Assembly (NCBI RefSeq): GCF_013626205.1
Contig: NZ_QHJE01000001.1
Coordinates: 868,001 to 932,000, forward strand
Origin: Hyphomicrobium methylovorum
GTDB lineage: Bacteria > Pseudomonadota > Alphaproteobacteria > Rhizobiales > Hyphomicrobiaceae
Direction: 5' to 3'
DNA: 64,000 nt
Shown here one piece after another: positions 17,845-27,226 of the stretch (its first letter is position 1; each line of letters begins with the position of its first letter). Position numbers and translations under genes: made by a program. The notes beneath the pieces are model-generated. The model had not been told where the DNA came from. It was given only the letters and a program-made list of their open reading frames with translations, and made no database searches.

Positions 17845-18471
17845 TCCGCTCATCGCTCGCCGGGCAGCGAGGCCTGTCCGGATCAGCGCGACCAACTGAG
17901 CGGGATCGGCTGCAAGCGATTTCAGAACGCCGAATGTGTCGGGCTGGCCATCTGGTTTCAATCCATTGATGGCGGCCGGCGGCAGACCCTGATTTGCTGC
18001 ATCGGCGATGACCCGCAGCACCGCAAACGGCAATTCGCGTTCTTCCGCAATGCGCGCGACGACGTGGCTTTCCATGTCCGCTGCGATGGCGCCGGTTGCA
18101 CGGAAGACCTCAGCTTTTGTGGCCGGATCTGCAATGACGGTCGAGCACCCCGCTACTTGTCCGGCATGCGCGTCTGGCAGTGAGCGGCGCAGTTGCGCAG
18201 TCCAGGCTGCGTCGGCTGGGACGTGGCGAGCACCGGCATAAACCGACGTGCCGATGACGACCGCTCCCGACGGCAAAGCAGGGTCTAATCCACCGGCGAT
18301 GCCGAAGCTGATGATGCCGCGCGCGCCATCGCTCAGCGCTTGCTCGATCAAGTCCGCCAAGCGCGTTTCGTTGGCACCACTCGCAACAGCAACGACGTTC
18401 TCAGCGCTTGCAGCCAGTCGCGCTTCGGCAGCTAGGCCCGTGGCCGCGATGACGTAGCCTCGCGCCTGCAT
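17788..18471 (-). CDS. hpnG: HpnG, adenosylhopane nucleosidase
   Basis: A nucleoside phosphorylase/MTA-nucleosidase-family protein of 227 residues that removes adenine from adenosylhopane to give ribosylhopane. Family marks are the N-terminal strand VIAATGLAAEARLA, the Gly-rich IISFGIAGGLDPALPSGAVVIG and the substrate segment AADMESHVVARIAEE near the middle. ATG 18471 puts the first strand at residue 6. A GTG at 18480 overlapping the shc stop is the alternative and would couple translation to shc. The last gene of the hpnA-G operon. Confidence 0.9.
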   Translation of the reverse strand: MQARGYVIAATGLAAEARLAASAENVVAVASGANETRLADLIEQALSDGARGIISFGIAGGLDPALPSGAVVIGTSVYAGARHVPADAAWTAQLRRSLPDAHAGQVAGCSTVIADPATKAEVFRATGAIAADMESHVVARIAEERELPFAVLRVIADAANQGLPPAAINGLKPDGQPDTFGVLKSLAADPAQLVALIRTGLAARRAMSGLLRCHRLLGPGLGYTDLG

Positions 18472-18476
18472 AGCTT

Positions 18477-20477
18477 TCACATCCCGACCGATACGGTCTT
18501 GGAGTTCGCAGCCTTCAAGTTGCGATAGCGCGCCATCGCCCACATCGGGAAGAATTTCGAGTAGCCGTGATAGCGAAGATAGAACACACGCGGGAAGCCC
18601 GTAGCGGTGAAGCGTTCTTCGCCCCAGAAGCCATCCTTGCCCTGGTTTGCTGCGAGATAAGCGATGCCGCTTTGCACGGCCGGATGATCGATCTCACCCG
18701 CCGCCATCAACGCCATGAGCGCCCAGGCTGTCTGAGATGCCGTGCTGGGCGCTTGCTGATAGCCAGCGTACTCGAGGCTATAGCTTTCGCCGTCTTCGCC
18801 CCAACCGCCATCCGAATTCTGAATCGAAAGGAGCCAGTCTGCGGCTTTGCGCATGATGGGTAACTCCGGTTCGACACCGGCTGCGTTCAGTGCGCAGAGC
18901 ACGGACCATGTGCCGTAGACGTAGTTCATGCCCCAGCGGCCGTACCAGCTTCCGTCTTTCTCCTGCGTGCTTTCCAGATAGCGCACGGCCTTGTCGAGAA
19001 CGGGACTTGTTGCGCGCGTCTCGCCGAGCTGAGCCAACATCGATACGCAGCGCGCCGAGACGTCAGCCGTTGGCGGGTCGAGCAGCGCGCCGTGATCGGA
19101 AAACGGAATCTGGTTCAGATACTCATAGTTATTATCTGCATCGAACGCGCCCCAGCCGCCGTTCTTGCTTTGCATGCCCGCGATCCACTCGCGGCCACGC
19201 GCCATCGCCTCGCGATGATCTCCGCCATTGGCTGCGGTTCGGCTCGCGGCACGGTCCATCGCCATGACGACAACTGCTGTGTCATCAACGTCGGGATAAT
19301 GCGCGTTTGCGTACTGGAATGCCCATCCACCAGGGCGAACGCCGGGGCGCTGCACCGCCCAGTCTCCAACGGTGTCGAGCACCTGAAGCGGTGCAAGCCA
19401 AGCCAAGCCGCGATCTGCTGCGCGTTCCGCTTCCGGCCCACCGGCTTCCATCAGCGCATGCGCCGCGAGTGCGGTGTCCCACACCGGCGAGAGGCACGGC
19501 TGGCAATAGGCTTCGTCCGGCTTGACGATGAGCAACTTCTCGACGGACTGCCGCGCCGTCACATAGTCCGGATGGTCGTGTGGGTAGCCCAGCGCATCAT
19601 AGACGAGGACCGAATTGACCATGGCAGGGAAGATCGCACCGAGACCGTCTTCCCCGTTCAAACGGGTCGTCACAAATGTGACAGCCTTGTCGATGGAGCG
19701 CTTGCGCAACGATTTCGGAAATGCCGGTTCGAGAAAGCGCAACACACGATCGATACCGCCGAATATTTGCGACCACGGAGCTTTCTGATGCGGCCCCTTT
19801 GGCCAGACGCGGACATCGTTCGGCGGCGTTACGAACAACTCCGGAATGTCGACGCCCTTCGGATTTCGGGCGCGTGGCTTCAGCGCATTGAGAACCGTCA
19901 ACGGTACGACGACCGTTCGCGCCCAGTACGATATTTTGTCGAGGTGGAATGGGAACCACCGCGGAAGCAGCATGATCTCGACGGGTACGACTGGCACGCC
20001 GCGCCAAGGGATGACGCCGAAGAGCGCCAGCAAATTTCGGGTGAACACATTGCTCTGCGCTGCGCCGCCTTCGGCCAGGATCCAAGCTCGCGCGCGCTGC
20101 ATTCGCGGATCGTCGACATCGACGCCGATCATCTTCAGCGCGAAATAGGCCTTCACGCTGGCGCTTATGTTCGATGCGCCCTCATGGAACAGCGGCCAGC
20201 CGCCATCGGCCGACTGGATGCGATAAAGATAGTTTGCGATCTTGCGCTCCAGATCGGCATCGACCGGCTCGGCAAGATAGTGGCGCATCAGAACGTATTC
20301 AGCAGGAATCGTCGCGTCGGCTTCGAGTTCGAAGACGTAATGCCCGTCGTCATGCTGAAGTGCCAGAAGCGATTTTGCAGCGGATGAAATCGCGGCTTCA
20401 AGGTCCGCCGCAGAGACGGTGCGCGTTTCGTGCGCGGACGCGACGCCTTGGTCTAGCGCTGTTGTATTGAGCTGCAT
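18477..20477 (-). CDS. shc: Squalene-hopene cyclase
   Basis: A 666-residue squalene-hopene cyclase (HpnF). The catalytic acid motif is PDVDDTA near residue 395, and repeated QW motifs are seen: QSADGGWPLF near residue 93, ESTQEKDGSWYGRWG, LSIQNSDGGWGEDGE, and NQGKDGFWGEE near the C-terminus. The enzyme is a peripheral membrane protein that cyclises squalene to hopene and hopanol. The length is normal and the QW motifs are intact, so it should be active. Its TGA overlaps the candidate GTG start of hpnG; hpnE lies 38 bases upstream. Confidence 0.97.
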   Translation of the reverse strand: MQLNTTALDQGVASAHETRTVSAADLEAAISSAAKSLLALQHDDGHYVFELEADATIPAEYVLMRHYLAEPVDADLERKIANYLYRIQSADGGWPLFHEGASNISASVKAYFALKMIGVDVDDPRMQRARAWILAEGGAAQSNVFTRNLLALFGVIPWRGVPVVPVEIMLLPRWFPFHLDKISYWARTVVVPLTVLNALKPRARNPKGVDIPELFVTPPNDVRVWPKGPHQKAPWSQIFGGIDRVLRFLEPAFPKSLRKRSIDKAVTFVTTRLNGEDGLGAIFPAMVNSVLVYDALGYPHDHPDYVTARQSVEKLLIVKPDEAYCQPCLSPVWDTALAAHALMEAGGPEAERAADRGLAWLAPLQVLDTVGDWAVQRPGVRPGGWAFQYANAHYPDVDDTAVVVMAMDRAASRTAANGGDHREAMARGREWIAGMQSKNGGWGAFDADNNYEYLNQIPFSDHGALLDPPTADVSARCVSMLAQLGETRATSPVLDKAVRYLESTQEKDGSWYGRWGMNYVYGTWSVLCALNAAGVEPELPIMRKAADWLLSIQNSDGGWGEDGESYSLEYAGYQQAPSTASQTAWALMALMAAGEIDHPAVQSGIAYLAANQGKDGFWGEERFTATGFPRVFYLRYHGYSKFFPMWAMARYRNLKAANSKTVSVGM

Positions 20478-20515
20478 CGAAAGTCTCTCCAGGCAGGAGG
20501 GTCCTATCAGAAAGA

Positions 20516-21769
20516 TCAGGCCGTCGCCAGTTTGGCGGCCTTTTCGCCCGAGCGGATCGCGCCCTCAATCGTGGCCGGAAGATTGGTGGCCGTCCAATCG
20601 CCCGCGAGAAACAGGTTTCGCCACCGTGTGGCCGTATCCGGGCGAAGCGCGTTCTGCGCAGGTGTCGCCGTAAACGTGGCGCGGCGCTCCTTGACGATCT
20701 GCCACGGCGGCAGCGTGGCGCGCATTTCCGGCATGCCCGCGACTTGCGCAACTTCGGACCAGATTTGCCGGGCCAGCGGCTCGCGCTCAGCTTCGTTGAA
20801 GCGGTCGGCATTGCTGATCGTCACAGATAGCCGATCATCGAATGCGAACAGCCACTCAGTTGCGCCATTGATGACGCCAGTGATGCGCGGCATGCTCGGC
20901 GGTGGCGCAATCTTGAAGTGCGCGTTGAAGATTGCGCGATATTCGGTTGGCACTTTCAATCCAGGAATCAACGTTCGCGCGACCCAGGCCGGAACCGCGA
21001 GGATAACGGTATCGCTCTTTGCGAGATCGATTCGCCCTTCGGCGAACCTCAATGCGCGGATCCGGTCGCCCGAAATATCGAGCGCGCGCAATGGCACGTC
21101 GAAACGGACGGCGCCGCCGTGCTTTTCGATGTATGTCACGGCGGGATCAACGAGAGCAGGGCCAAGGCCGTGTGCGGCGATCAACGGTTTGCATGCCTGC
21201 CCACCGCGCGCGAGCGTTTCGAGCAGCACGGCCGCTGTGAGGCGCGATGACCCCTCCTCCGGATCGCAGTTCAATGCCGCAAGCAGGACCGGGCGCATGA
21301 GCTTTTTATAAGCTGCATTCTCTGGGTTGAAGCGTTTGCCTGCGGGTTCGTCAGCACCGGCGGCGAGCAATTTGCCGAAACACATATAATCTAAGGCGGA
21401 TGTTCCTGGCACGCGGCGGCGGCGCGAGAAAATCCACCAGGGGAACGATCCGTTATTCGGGCGGATCGTCCAGCGCTGGTCGGTTTGGAGGTCGGCGAAA
21501 GCAAATTCCGCTTCGTTCGGGCCCTGCAGCAGATCGCGGGCGCCGATCAAATCGAGAAAGCTGAGCGCGCTCCTGTTTCCTGACAACAGCAGGTGATTTC
21601 CGTTGTCGATTTGGAGGTCGAGCGTCGGCTCGTAAAAGGATCGACAGCGGCCGCCCGGATGGCGGGCGAGCTCATGCACGACGACGTTCCTGCCCTTCTC
21701 CGCGAGGCGCGCGGCAGCGGACAGCCCGGCAAGACCGGCGCCGATGATGTGGGTCGTGCCGCCAGACAT
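20516..21769 (-). CDS. hpnE: HpnE, FAD-dependent squalene-forming oxidoreductase
   Basis: A 417-residue amine-oxidase/phytoene-desaturase-type flavoprotein. The FAD motif HIIGAGLAGLSAAARLAEKG is at residues 7-26, followed by HELARHPGGRCRSF. The C-terminal FAD segment reads FLAGDWTATNLPATIEGA. HpnE reduces hydroxysqualene to squalene, the last step of the HpnCDE route. ATG 21769 shares one base with the hpnD stop (TAATG), indicating coupling; the open frame upstream to 21928 lies inside hpnD. Confidence 0.94.
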   Translation of the reverse strand: MSGGTTHIIGAGLAGLSAAARLAEKGRNVVVHELARHPGGRCRSFYEPTLDLQIDNGNHLLLSGNRSALSFLDLIGARDLLQGPNEAEFAFADLQTDQRWTIRPNNGSFPWWIFSRRRRVPGTSALDYMCFGKLLAAGADEPAGKRFNPENAAYKKLMRPVLLAALNCDPEEGSSRLTAAVLLETLARGGQACKPLIAAHGLGPALVDPAVTYIEKHGGAVRFDVPLRALDISGDRIRALRFAEGRIDLAKSDTVILAVPAWVARTLIPGLKVPTEYRAIFNAHFKIAPPPSMPRITGVINGATEWLFAFDDRLSVTISNADRFNEAEREPLARQIWSEVAQVAGMPEMRATLPPWQIVKERRATFTATPAQNALRPDTATRWRNLFLAGDWTATNLPATIEGAIRSGEKAAKLATA

Positions 21770-22611
21770 TAGAAAATGCCGTCCCGCAGTACGGCCCACA
21801 GAACATAGCGTTTGGACCGGCGAACATCGGCGCGTGGAGCGTTCCAGCCGCGCCCGATCAGTTTTTCGAGAATGCCGCGATAGACCGTCGCCATCATGCG
21901 TGGCGAGCGTGCTGTCCGACGCGGGCAATGCGCCATGACTCTTTCAGCCTGATTGTAATAATTGCGCGTCAACATGGCGATGCCTCGGCATGCCCGATCA
22001 AGATTTGGATGCGCGAGGATCGTCGCGATATCCGTGGTGGATATGCCTGCGTCCTGCAGTGCTTCTCTCGGAAGATAGAGGCGGCCCATCGCGGCATCCT
22101 CATCGATATCGCGAAGGATGTTCGTCAATTGCAATGCGCGGCCGAGGTGATGCGACAGCTCGATGCCGTGCGCCTCGTCCATGCCGAAGATGCGGACCGA
22201 AAGCCGACCGACGGCCGATGCGGCGCGATCGCAATACAGGTCGAGAACGCTCCAATCGGGCGCCTGGATATCGCGAACGATATCCATCTCCATGCCGTCG
22301 ATAACGGCGATGAAGTCATCTTTCAGAAGTCCGTATTCGGTGATGAACGGCGCAAGATCGCGCGTGCGATGCGTCGTGCGGCCAGTCAAATAATACTGCT
22401 CGATGTCGAAGCGATAGCACTCGAGTTCCGCGAGGCGTCCTTCGCGCGGACCGCCATTGTCGGCCACGTCGTCAACCTCACGGCAAAATGCATAGACGTG
22501 ATACATCGCGTCGCGCTGTGCGGACGGGAGAACGCGCATGGCCGCGTAAAACGAGCTGCTCGTCGCCGCGGGCGCCACTTCCGACACCAACTCATGTTCT
22601 TGCGAACTCAT
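21769..22611 (-). CDS. hpnD: HpnD, presqualene diphosphate synthase
   Basis: A 280-residue squalene/phytoene synthase-family protein. The two Asp-rich magnesium-binding motifs are CREVDDVADNGG near residues 43-54 and LTNILRDIDEDAAMGRLYLP in the second half. HpnD condenses two farnesyl diphosphates into presqualene diphosphate. Its ATG overlaps the hpnC stop (ATGA) and its stop overlaps the hpnE start, placing it in a tightly coupled operon. Confidence 0.94.
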   Translation of the reverse strand: MSSQEHELVSEVAPAATSSSFYAAMRVLPSAQRDAMYHVYAFCREVDDVADNGGPREGRLAELECYRFDIEQYYLTGRTTHRTRDLAPFITEYGLLKDDFIAVIDGMEMDIVRDIQAPDWSVLDLYCDRAASAVGRLSVRIFGMDEAHGIELSHHLGRALQLTNILRDIDEDAAMGRLYLPREALQDAGISTTDIATILAHPNLDRACRGIAMLTRNYYNQAERVMAHCPRRTARSPRMMATVYRGILEKLIGRGWNAPRADVRRSKRYVLWAVLRDGIF

Positions 22612-23492
22612 GCGGTATCATCCCCGACGGCTCGATACATACTGCGTTTCCCCCCGACACGCCGAACCAGCGTCATGGCTACAGCTCGCCCTGCTACAAG
22701 AGCTGCATGCGACTTAGCAAGATGAACCCCGCCGCTCAGCGGATCTCTCGTTTCAAGCCGAGCAACGAGCTTATCAGCTAGCGCGACTATTACAGAGGTT
22801 TCGGCGGCAAGACGCAAGTCGGCGACGCATTTTGGCAACAGGGCAGCGGTTGGAATCAATGTCGCGGTGTGCTTGGCGAGGCCGTGCAGGCACTGAAGGA
22901 GTTCCGGGGAAGACTTTTCGCGAGCAAAAGCAGCGTCCTCGACGCCGTAGCGCTTCAACTCGTCCTGCGGAACGTAAATCCGATTTATCGTCCGGTAGTC
23001 TTTCCCACAGTCTTGCAGATGATTGATGATCTGAAGCGCAGCGCAAAGGGCATCAGACGAAGTCCAGGTGGATTTCGGCTCCCCGTGTACGTCGAGAACG
23101 AACCGGCCAACGGGCATTGCGGAAAAGCGGCAATAATCGATGAGTTCTTCCCAGGTTGCGTAACGGGATTTGGTCACGTCCTGGCGGAAGGCCTTTAGAA
23201 GATCGAGCGCGTGTTGAGGCGAAAGATTCCGTTTATGCAACGCGGCGCGAAGCGGCAGTGCATCAGCCGCGCGCTCGGACTTGCCGAGAAGCGAGTCCTC
23301 GAGATCCGCGAGACGAGCAAGTTTTGCGTCGGGCGTGAGCGACGCATGGTCGGCCGCATCATCGGCGGCGCGCGCAAAGCGGTAGAACGCAAGGATCGGA
23401 CCCCGGTGTCGGCTGGAAATAAGGTGCGAGGCGACGGGAAAATTCTCGTCGCGCTCGGACTTTCCGGATTTGTAGTCCGCGTCGACGGTCAT
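22608..23492 (-). CDS. hpnC: HpnC, hydroxysqualene synthase
   Basis: A 294-residue squalene/phytoene synthase-family protein; HpnC converts presqualene diphosphate to hydroxysqualene. The Asp-rich motifs are ARAADDAADHA near residues 44-54 and INHLQDCGKDYRTINRIYVP later, the second with Cys-Gly in place of the usual pattern, as is common in this subfamily. The start is ATG 23492, overlapping the hpnB stop (ATGA); the frame further upstream lies inside hpnB. Confidence 0.93.
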   Translation of the reverse strand: MTVDADYKSGKSERDENFPVASHLISSRHRGPILAFYRFARAADDAADHASLTPDAKLARLADLEDSLLGKSERAADALPLRAALHKRNLSPQHALDLLKAFRQDVTKSRYATWEELIDYCRFSAMPVGRFVLDVHGEPKSTWTSSDALCAALQIINHLQDCGKDYRTINRIYVPQDELKRYGVEDAAFAREKSSPELLQCLHGLAKHTATLIPTAALLPKCVADLRLAAETSVIVALADKLVARLETRDPLSGGVHLAKSHAALVAGRAVAMTLVRRVGGKRSMYRAVGDDTA

Positions 23493-24658
23493 TGTTTTCC
23501 TGCGCCCGCTTGCACGCGGCCTTTCCAGAGACCTCCGCGCCCGGCGCGGTGCTGGTAGGCCGAATCGACGGTGAACGCCAAATACGCCGCCGCTATGAGC
23601 GGGAGCGCCAGTCCCCATAGAGGAGAAAGACCGTAGAGGCGCAAGACCGGCTGAAAGGCGATCGCCATACCAACAAAGGCGGCGGCGCCAAGCAAATTCG
23701 CCGGGTAGCCCGCCGCAACGGCAAGAATGGGCGGCGCAAGATACAGCAATGCCATGCCGACGACTGTGCCAAGCAAAAGCAGCGGCGAATAGCGAAGCTG
23801 TGCGTATGCCGAGCGCGCAACCATCCGGCGAATTTCATCCACCGAAGAATAAACGCGAAGGCTCAGCACCCGCTCTGACAGACCGAGCCAGATCGGCCCC
23901 TGCTGCTTCATTACAGCCGCCAGTGCGCAATCGTCGATGAGCGCGCCGCGGATCGCTTGAATGCCGCCCGCATTCGCAAGTGCGGCGCGGTCGGCGAGCA
24001 TGCAGCCTCCTGCGGCCGCGGCCGTTGACCGGCTGGCGCGATTTACCCAGGCAAACGGGTAGAGCATTTGAAAGAAGAAGATGAATGCCGGGACGAACAC
24101 GCGTTCCGCGAACGTCTCGCAATTGAGCTTTGCCATGACCGACGTCAACGACAACCGGCGGCGGCGTGCGCGCGCTACCAGGGAAGTCAGGACGCCGGGG
24201 TGATATTCGATGTCGGCGTCTGTCAGCAGGAGATAGTCGGGTGCGACGGCTGAGGCATTCGCGGCGGCGATGCCTTGGTTCATTGCCCAGACCTTGCCAG
24301 TCCAGGACGCGGGAAGCGGTGCCCCAGGCACGACGGTTATCTGGCGCGGAGCTGTCTCCGCGATCTTACGCGCGACGACGGCGGTGCCATCACTGCTTTG
24401 ATCGTCCACCAGCAGGATCGAAAAATCGCCGGGGTAGTTCTGCGCGGCGAGCGATGTCAACGAACGCGGGAGCACGTCTGCTTCATTGCGCGCGGGCACA
24501 ATCGCCACGACCTTGGGCCAAGCCTCGCCCGCATCGAACGTGGTGGGCGACGTATCATCGTCTTCGCGCTGGCGACAAAGCCAGAAGCGGCCGTGCGCCA
24601 GCAGCAGATAACACCATGCCGCGAAGGCAACGGCGGCGATAACTGTCGCGACGCTCAT
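23489..24658 (-). CDS. hpnB: HpnB, hopanoid-associated family 2 glycosyltransferase
   Basis: A 389-residue membrane glycosyltransferase: N-terminal membrane segment (3-22), GT-A domain with VVAIVPARNEADVLPRSL, the nucleotide-binding ILLVDDQSSDGT and the DxD motif LLLTDADIEY. A stretch ending with AAAGGCMLADRAALANAGGI follows, then three C-terminal membrane segments. HpnB is a standard member of hopanoid operons, but its substrate is not established. It overlaps hpnA (ATGA) and hpnC, so it is co-translated. Confidence 0.9.
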   Translation of the reverse strand: MSVATVIAAVAFAAWCYLLLAHGRFWLCRQREDDDTSPTTFDAGEAWPKVVAIVPARNEADVLPRSLTSLAAQNYPGDFSILLVDDQSSDGTAVVARKIAETAPRQITVVPGAPLPASWTGKVWAMNQGIAAANASAVAPDYLLLTDADIEYHPGVLTSLVARARRRRLSLTSVMAKLNCETFAERVFVPAFIFFFQMLYPFAWVNRASRSTAAAAGGCMLADRAALANAGGIQAIRGALIDDCALAAVMKQQGPIWLGLSERVLSLRVYSSVDEIRRMVARSAYAQLRYSPLLLLGTVVGMALLYLAPPILAVAAGYPANLLGAAAFVGMAIAFQPVLRLYGLSPLWGLALPLIAAAYLAFTVDSAYQHRAGRGGLWKGRVQAGAGKQ

Positions 24659-25653
24659 TTCAAATACCCCGCTTCGCGAAACCAGCGGTGAGCATCAGCG
24701 AGTGCGTCTTTCACCGGACGCGCACGGTACGCCAATTCACGGGCGGCTTTGGCAGATGAAAAGTACATTTTGTATTTCGCCATCCGCAATCCATCGACGG
24801 TGGCAAACGGTTCGCGGCCGGTTAGGCGGGCCATTGCTTCGGCGCCATAGGCAATTGGATAGATGAGACCGCGTGGCAGGCTCACGTTTGGCGGCCGCCG
24901 GCCGACAAGGTGCGCAATCTCGCGGAGCATTTCACCCAGCGAAACGTTCTCGCCGCCGAGAATATAGCGCTCGCCGATGCGGCCATGCGTCAGCGCCGAG
25001 ACGTGTCCCGCCGCGACGTCATCGACGTGCACGAGGTTGAGGCCAGTATCGACGTAAGCGGGCATTCGTCCGGACGCGGCTTCGACGACGATGCGCCCCG
25101 TCGGCGTTGGGCGGACATCACGCGGGCCGATGGGCGTTGAAGGATTGACGATGACAGCGGGAAGGCCTTCAGCGACCATCCGTTCAACCAGACGCTCGGC
25201 CTGCACCTTGCTTTTCTTGTAGGCGCCAATGGCGTTGGCTTCATCCAGCGGAGATGTTTCGTCGACCGGAGTGCCGTCGGTTGCGGGCCGCAACGTCGCG
25301 ACACTCGACGTATAGACGATGCGTTCGACACCGTTGGACTTGGCCGCTGCCATGACGGCGCGTGTTCCATCGACGTTCGACGCAAATATTTCACGCGGAT
25401 CCGGCGCCCACAGGCGATAATCGGCCGCGACGTGCATAACGTAACGCGCGCCCGCCATTGCTGACTGCAGCATTTGCGCGTCTCGCAGATCACCTTCGAC
25501 AACCTCTGCATCGAGATCTGCGAGATTGGTGCGGTTGCTCTCGCGCCGAACGAGCGCGCGCACGGCGAACCCCTCCGCGATCAGCCGACGCGCGACGGCG
25601 GAGCCGACGAAGCCCGACGCACCTGTCAAGAAAACAAGATCTTTCGCAGGCAA
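24655..25653 (-). CDS. hpnA: HpnA, hopanoid-associated NAD-dependent epimerase/dehydratase
   Basis: A 332-residue extended SDR protein. The Rossmann motif is FLTGASGFVGSAVARRLIAEG at the N-terminus (Gly-x-x-Gly-x-x-Gly). The active-site region is seen as TSSVATL and the Tyr-x-x-x-Lys motif YKKSK. The C-terminal half has the DFR-like NLVHVDDVAAGH. The family is annotated as a hopanoid-associated sugar epimerase; its exact reaction is not settled. This is the first gene of the seven-gene operon hpnA-B-C-D-E-shc-hpnG, so the operon promoter should lie in 25654-25847. Confidence 0.9.
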   Translation of the reverse strand: MPAKDLVFLTGASGFVGSAVARRLIAEGFAVRALVRRESNRTNLADLDAEVVEGDLRDAQMLQSAMAGARYVMHVAADYRLWAPDPREIFASNVDGTRAVMAAAKSNGVERIVYTSSVATLRPATDGTPVDETSPLDEANAIGAYKKSKVQAERLVERMVAEGLPAVIVNPSTPIGPRDVRPTPTGRIVVEAASGRMPAYVDTGLNLVHVDDVAAGHVSALTHGRIGERYILGGENVSLGEMLREIAHLVGRRPPNVSLPRGLIYPIAYGAEAMARLTGREPFATVDGLRMAKYKMYFSSAKAARELAYRARPVKDALADAHRWFREAGYLK

Positions 25654-25766
25654 GTCCGTTCGTCCCGTAGAATAGATTGAGCGTGTTGTGAGGATGGCGG
25701 CAACGCTCCGCCGCTTTGCAGCGAGGGCGAACCCTATCCGGCCCGCATCAAGCGTTATGCGCGGGC

Positions 25767-25795
25767 AGGAAGCAAGCGCAGTGCGCCTGCTTCCT
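25767..25795 (-). terminator. Hairpin downstream of the sorbosone-dehydrogenase-like gene
   Basis: AGGAAGCA at 25767-25774 pairs with TGCTTCCT at 25788-25795, and the stem continues after one mismatch with GCGC/GCGC, leaving a 3-base loop. It lies about 53 bases past the end of the reverse gene at 25848. The reverse strand has no T-run after it; the forward strand has TTTT a few bases on. It is a strong hairpin with a weak tail. Confidence 0.45.
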
Positions 25796-25847
25796 CAGGT
25801 TTTCACAGCCGGATTGTCTCAATCGTCACGCAGAAGCTGACGCGAAA

Positions 25848-27146
25848 TCAGTTGCCGTAGGTAATGCGCCAGATGCGCCCGGCCGCGTCATCGCTGACGT
25901 AGAGAGCGCCGTCCGGGCCAACCGCGACACCGGCCGGACGGTGGCCGCCCTTGCGAAAGCCGTCGGCGAAGACCTGGTACGGCCCGGATGCTTTCCCATC
26001 AGCGAGCGGCTGGAAGACGACGTTAAAGCCCTCCTGCGGACCGGACGAGCGATTCCACGATCCGTGAAAGGCGATGAACGCGCCGTCACGATACGAGGCG
26101 GGGAATTGCGCGCCCTTGTAGATTTTCATGTCGTTCGGGCCCCAGTGCGCGGGAAACGCTGCGGTTGCCGTCTGCTTCTCTCCGCAGTCTCCAACCTTCT
26201 TCCCGCCGTCGCCGCCGTATTCAGGTGCGAGCACAAGCTTGCCCTGCTCGCCATCGAAGTAGCAATACGGCCAGCCGTAGTCGCCGCCCTTCTGCAATTC
26301 GACGAGCACTTCAGCCGGAAGCTCAGATCCCTGTTCGGACGTGTACAGCTTCGGCCAGTTTTGAAAGAGCTGATCGCGGCCATGCTGAGTCGCAAAAATT
26401 CTTCCCTTGGAATCGAAATCGATGCCTTCGGCGTTGCGGATGCCGGTCGCGAAGCGATCATCTTCCGAGAACACCTGCTCTGTCTTGTTGGCATCATAGA
26501 GCCAGACGCCAGCGTGCCTCTTGAGCTCCTCACACGGATTGATGCCCGGCGAACCTTCGGTGCGATTGTCTTCCTGACATGAATTTGTAGCCGAACCGAT
26601 ATTCACGAACATTCGGCCTTCGGGATCAATCGCGAACGAGCGAACGCGATGGTCACCCTTCATTGGAAGATCTTTAAGGACGATCTCCGGCTCAGTTCGA
26701 AGGGCGAAGTCTCCCTGCTTGCGCGGGTAACGCAGAATGCGATCGCCGCTTTCTGCATAGAGCCAATCTTTGTAGACCGCGATGCCCGTTCCGCCTGTGG
26801 CCTCGCCGAAGGATTCGTTGAGATCAGCACGACCATCTCCATCGCTATCCTTGAGCGCAAGATAGGCGCCTGAGCCCGGGATTTTCGAGTGGCGGTTGGA
26901 AATGTTCACATAGACGGTGCCGTCTTCTGCTACAGTTAAATGACGAGCTGCTCCGACGGAGTCAGCGAAGATCGTGGCGCAAAATCCTTGCGGCACCGTG
27001 ATCTCCGGATCAGCGGCGCACGCGACTTTCGCAGGTTCTGTCTTCGCAGCGTCATCTTGAGCAAGCGCAACTGCCCCGCACACGCCGAATGACGCAGTCG
27101 CAATCACCGCAGCCGCCAGAACGCGGTCTTTTGTTTTCAAAAGCAT
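25848..27146 (-). CDS. Exported PQQ-type sugar dehydrogenase (sorbosone dehydrogenase-like)
   Basis: A 432-residue periplasmic beta-propeller protein of the L-sorbosone/soluble glucose dehydrogenase type. A signal peptide (MLLKTKDRVLAAAVIATASF, Ala-rich to about residue 31) is followed by VPQGFCATIFADSVGAARHL, propeller repeats with DGDGRADLNESFG, FATGIRNAEGIDFDSKGRIF, QKGGDYGWPYCYFDG, IAFHGSWNRSSGPQEG and GPDGALYVSDDAAGRIWRITYG. Such enzymes oxidise sugars or aldehydes with PQQ. AAAGGATTG just before ATG 27146 fixes the start; the upstream frame lacks a signal peptide. Substrate unknown. Confidence 0.85.
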   Translation of the reverse strand: MLLKTKDRVLAAAVIATASFGVCGAVALAQDDAAKTEPAKVACAADPEITVPQGFCATIFADSVGAARHLTVAEDGTVYVNISNRHSKIPGSGAYLALKDSDGDGRADLNESFGEATGGTGIAVYKDWLYAESGDRILRYPRKQGDFALRTEPEIVLKDLPMKGDHRVRSFAIDPEGRMFVNIGSATNSCQEDNRTEGSPGINPCEELKRHAGVWLYDANKTEQVFSEDDRFATGIRNAEGIDFDSKGRIFATQHGRDQLFQNWPKLYTSEQGSELPAEVLVELQKGGDYGWPYCYFDGEQGKLVLAPEYGGDGGKKVGDCGEKQTATAAFPAHWGPNDMKIYKGAQFPASYRDGAFIAFHGSWNRSSGPQEGFNVVFQPLADGKASGPYQVFADGFRKGGHRPAGVAVGPDGALYVSDDAAGRIWRITYGN

Positions 27147-27226
27147 AATCAATCCTTTTTCGATCGCACAGCAGATATACCGTGCGAGAAGGCAGAAGAA
27201 TGGAATGGGGAAGCTATTGGCGGCGT

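Noticed and set aside
19092-20387. A 431-residue forward open frame opposite the squalene-hopene cyclase
   Set aside because: Shadow of shc, with no recognisable motif.
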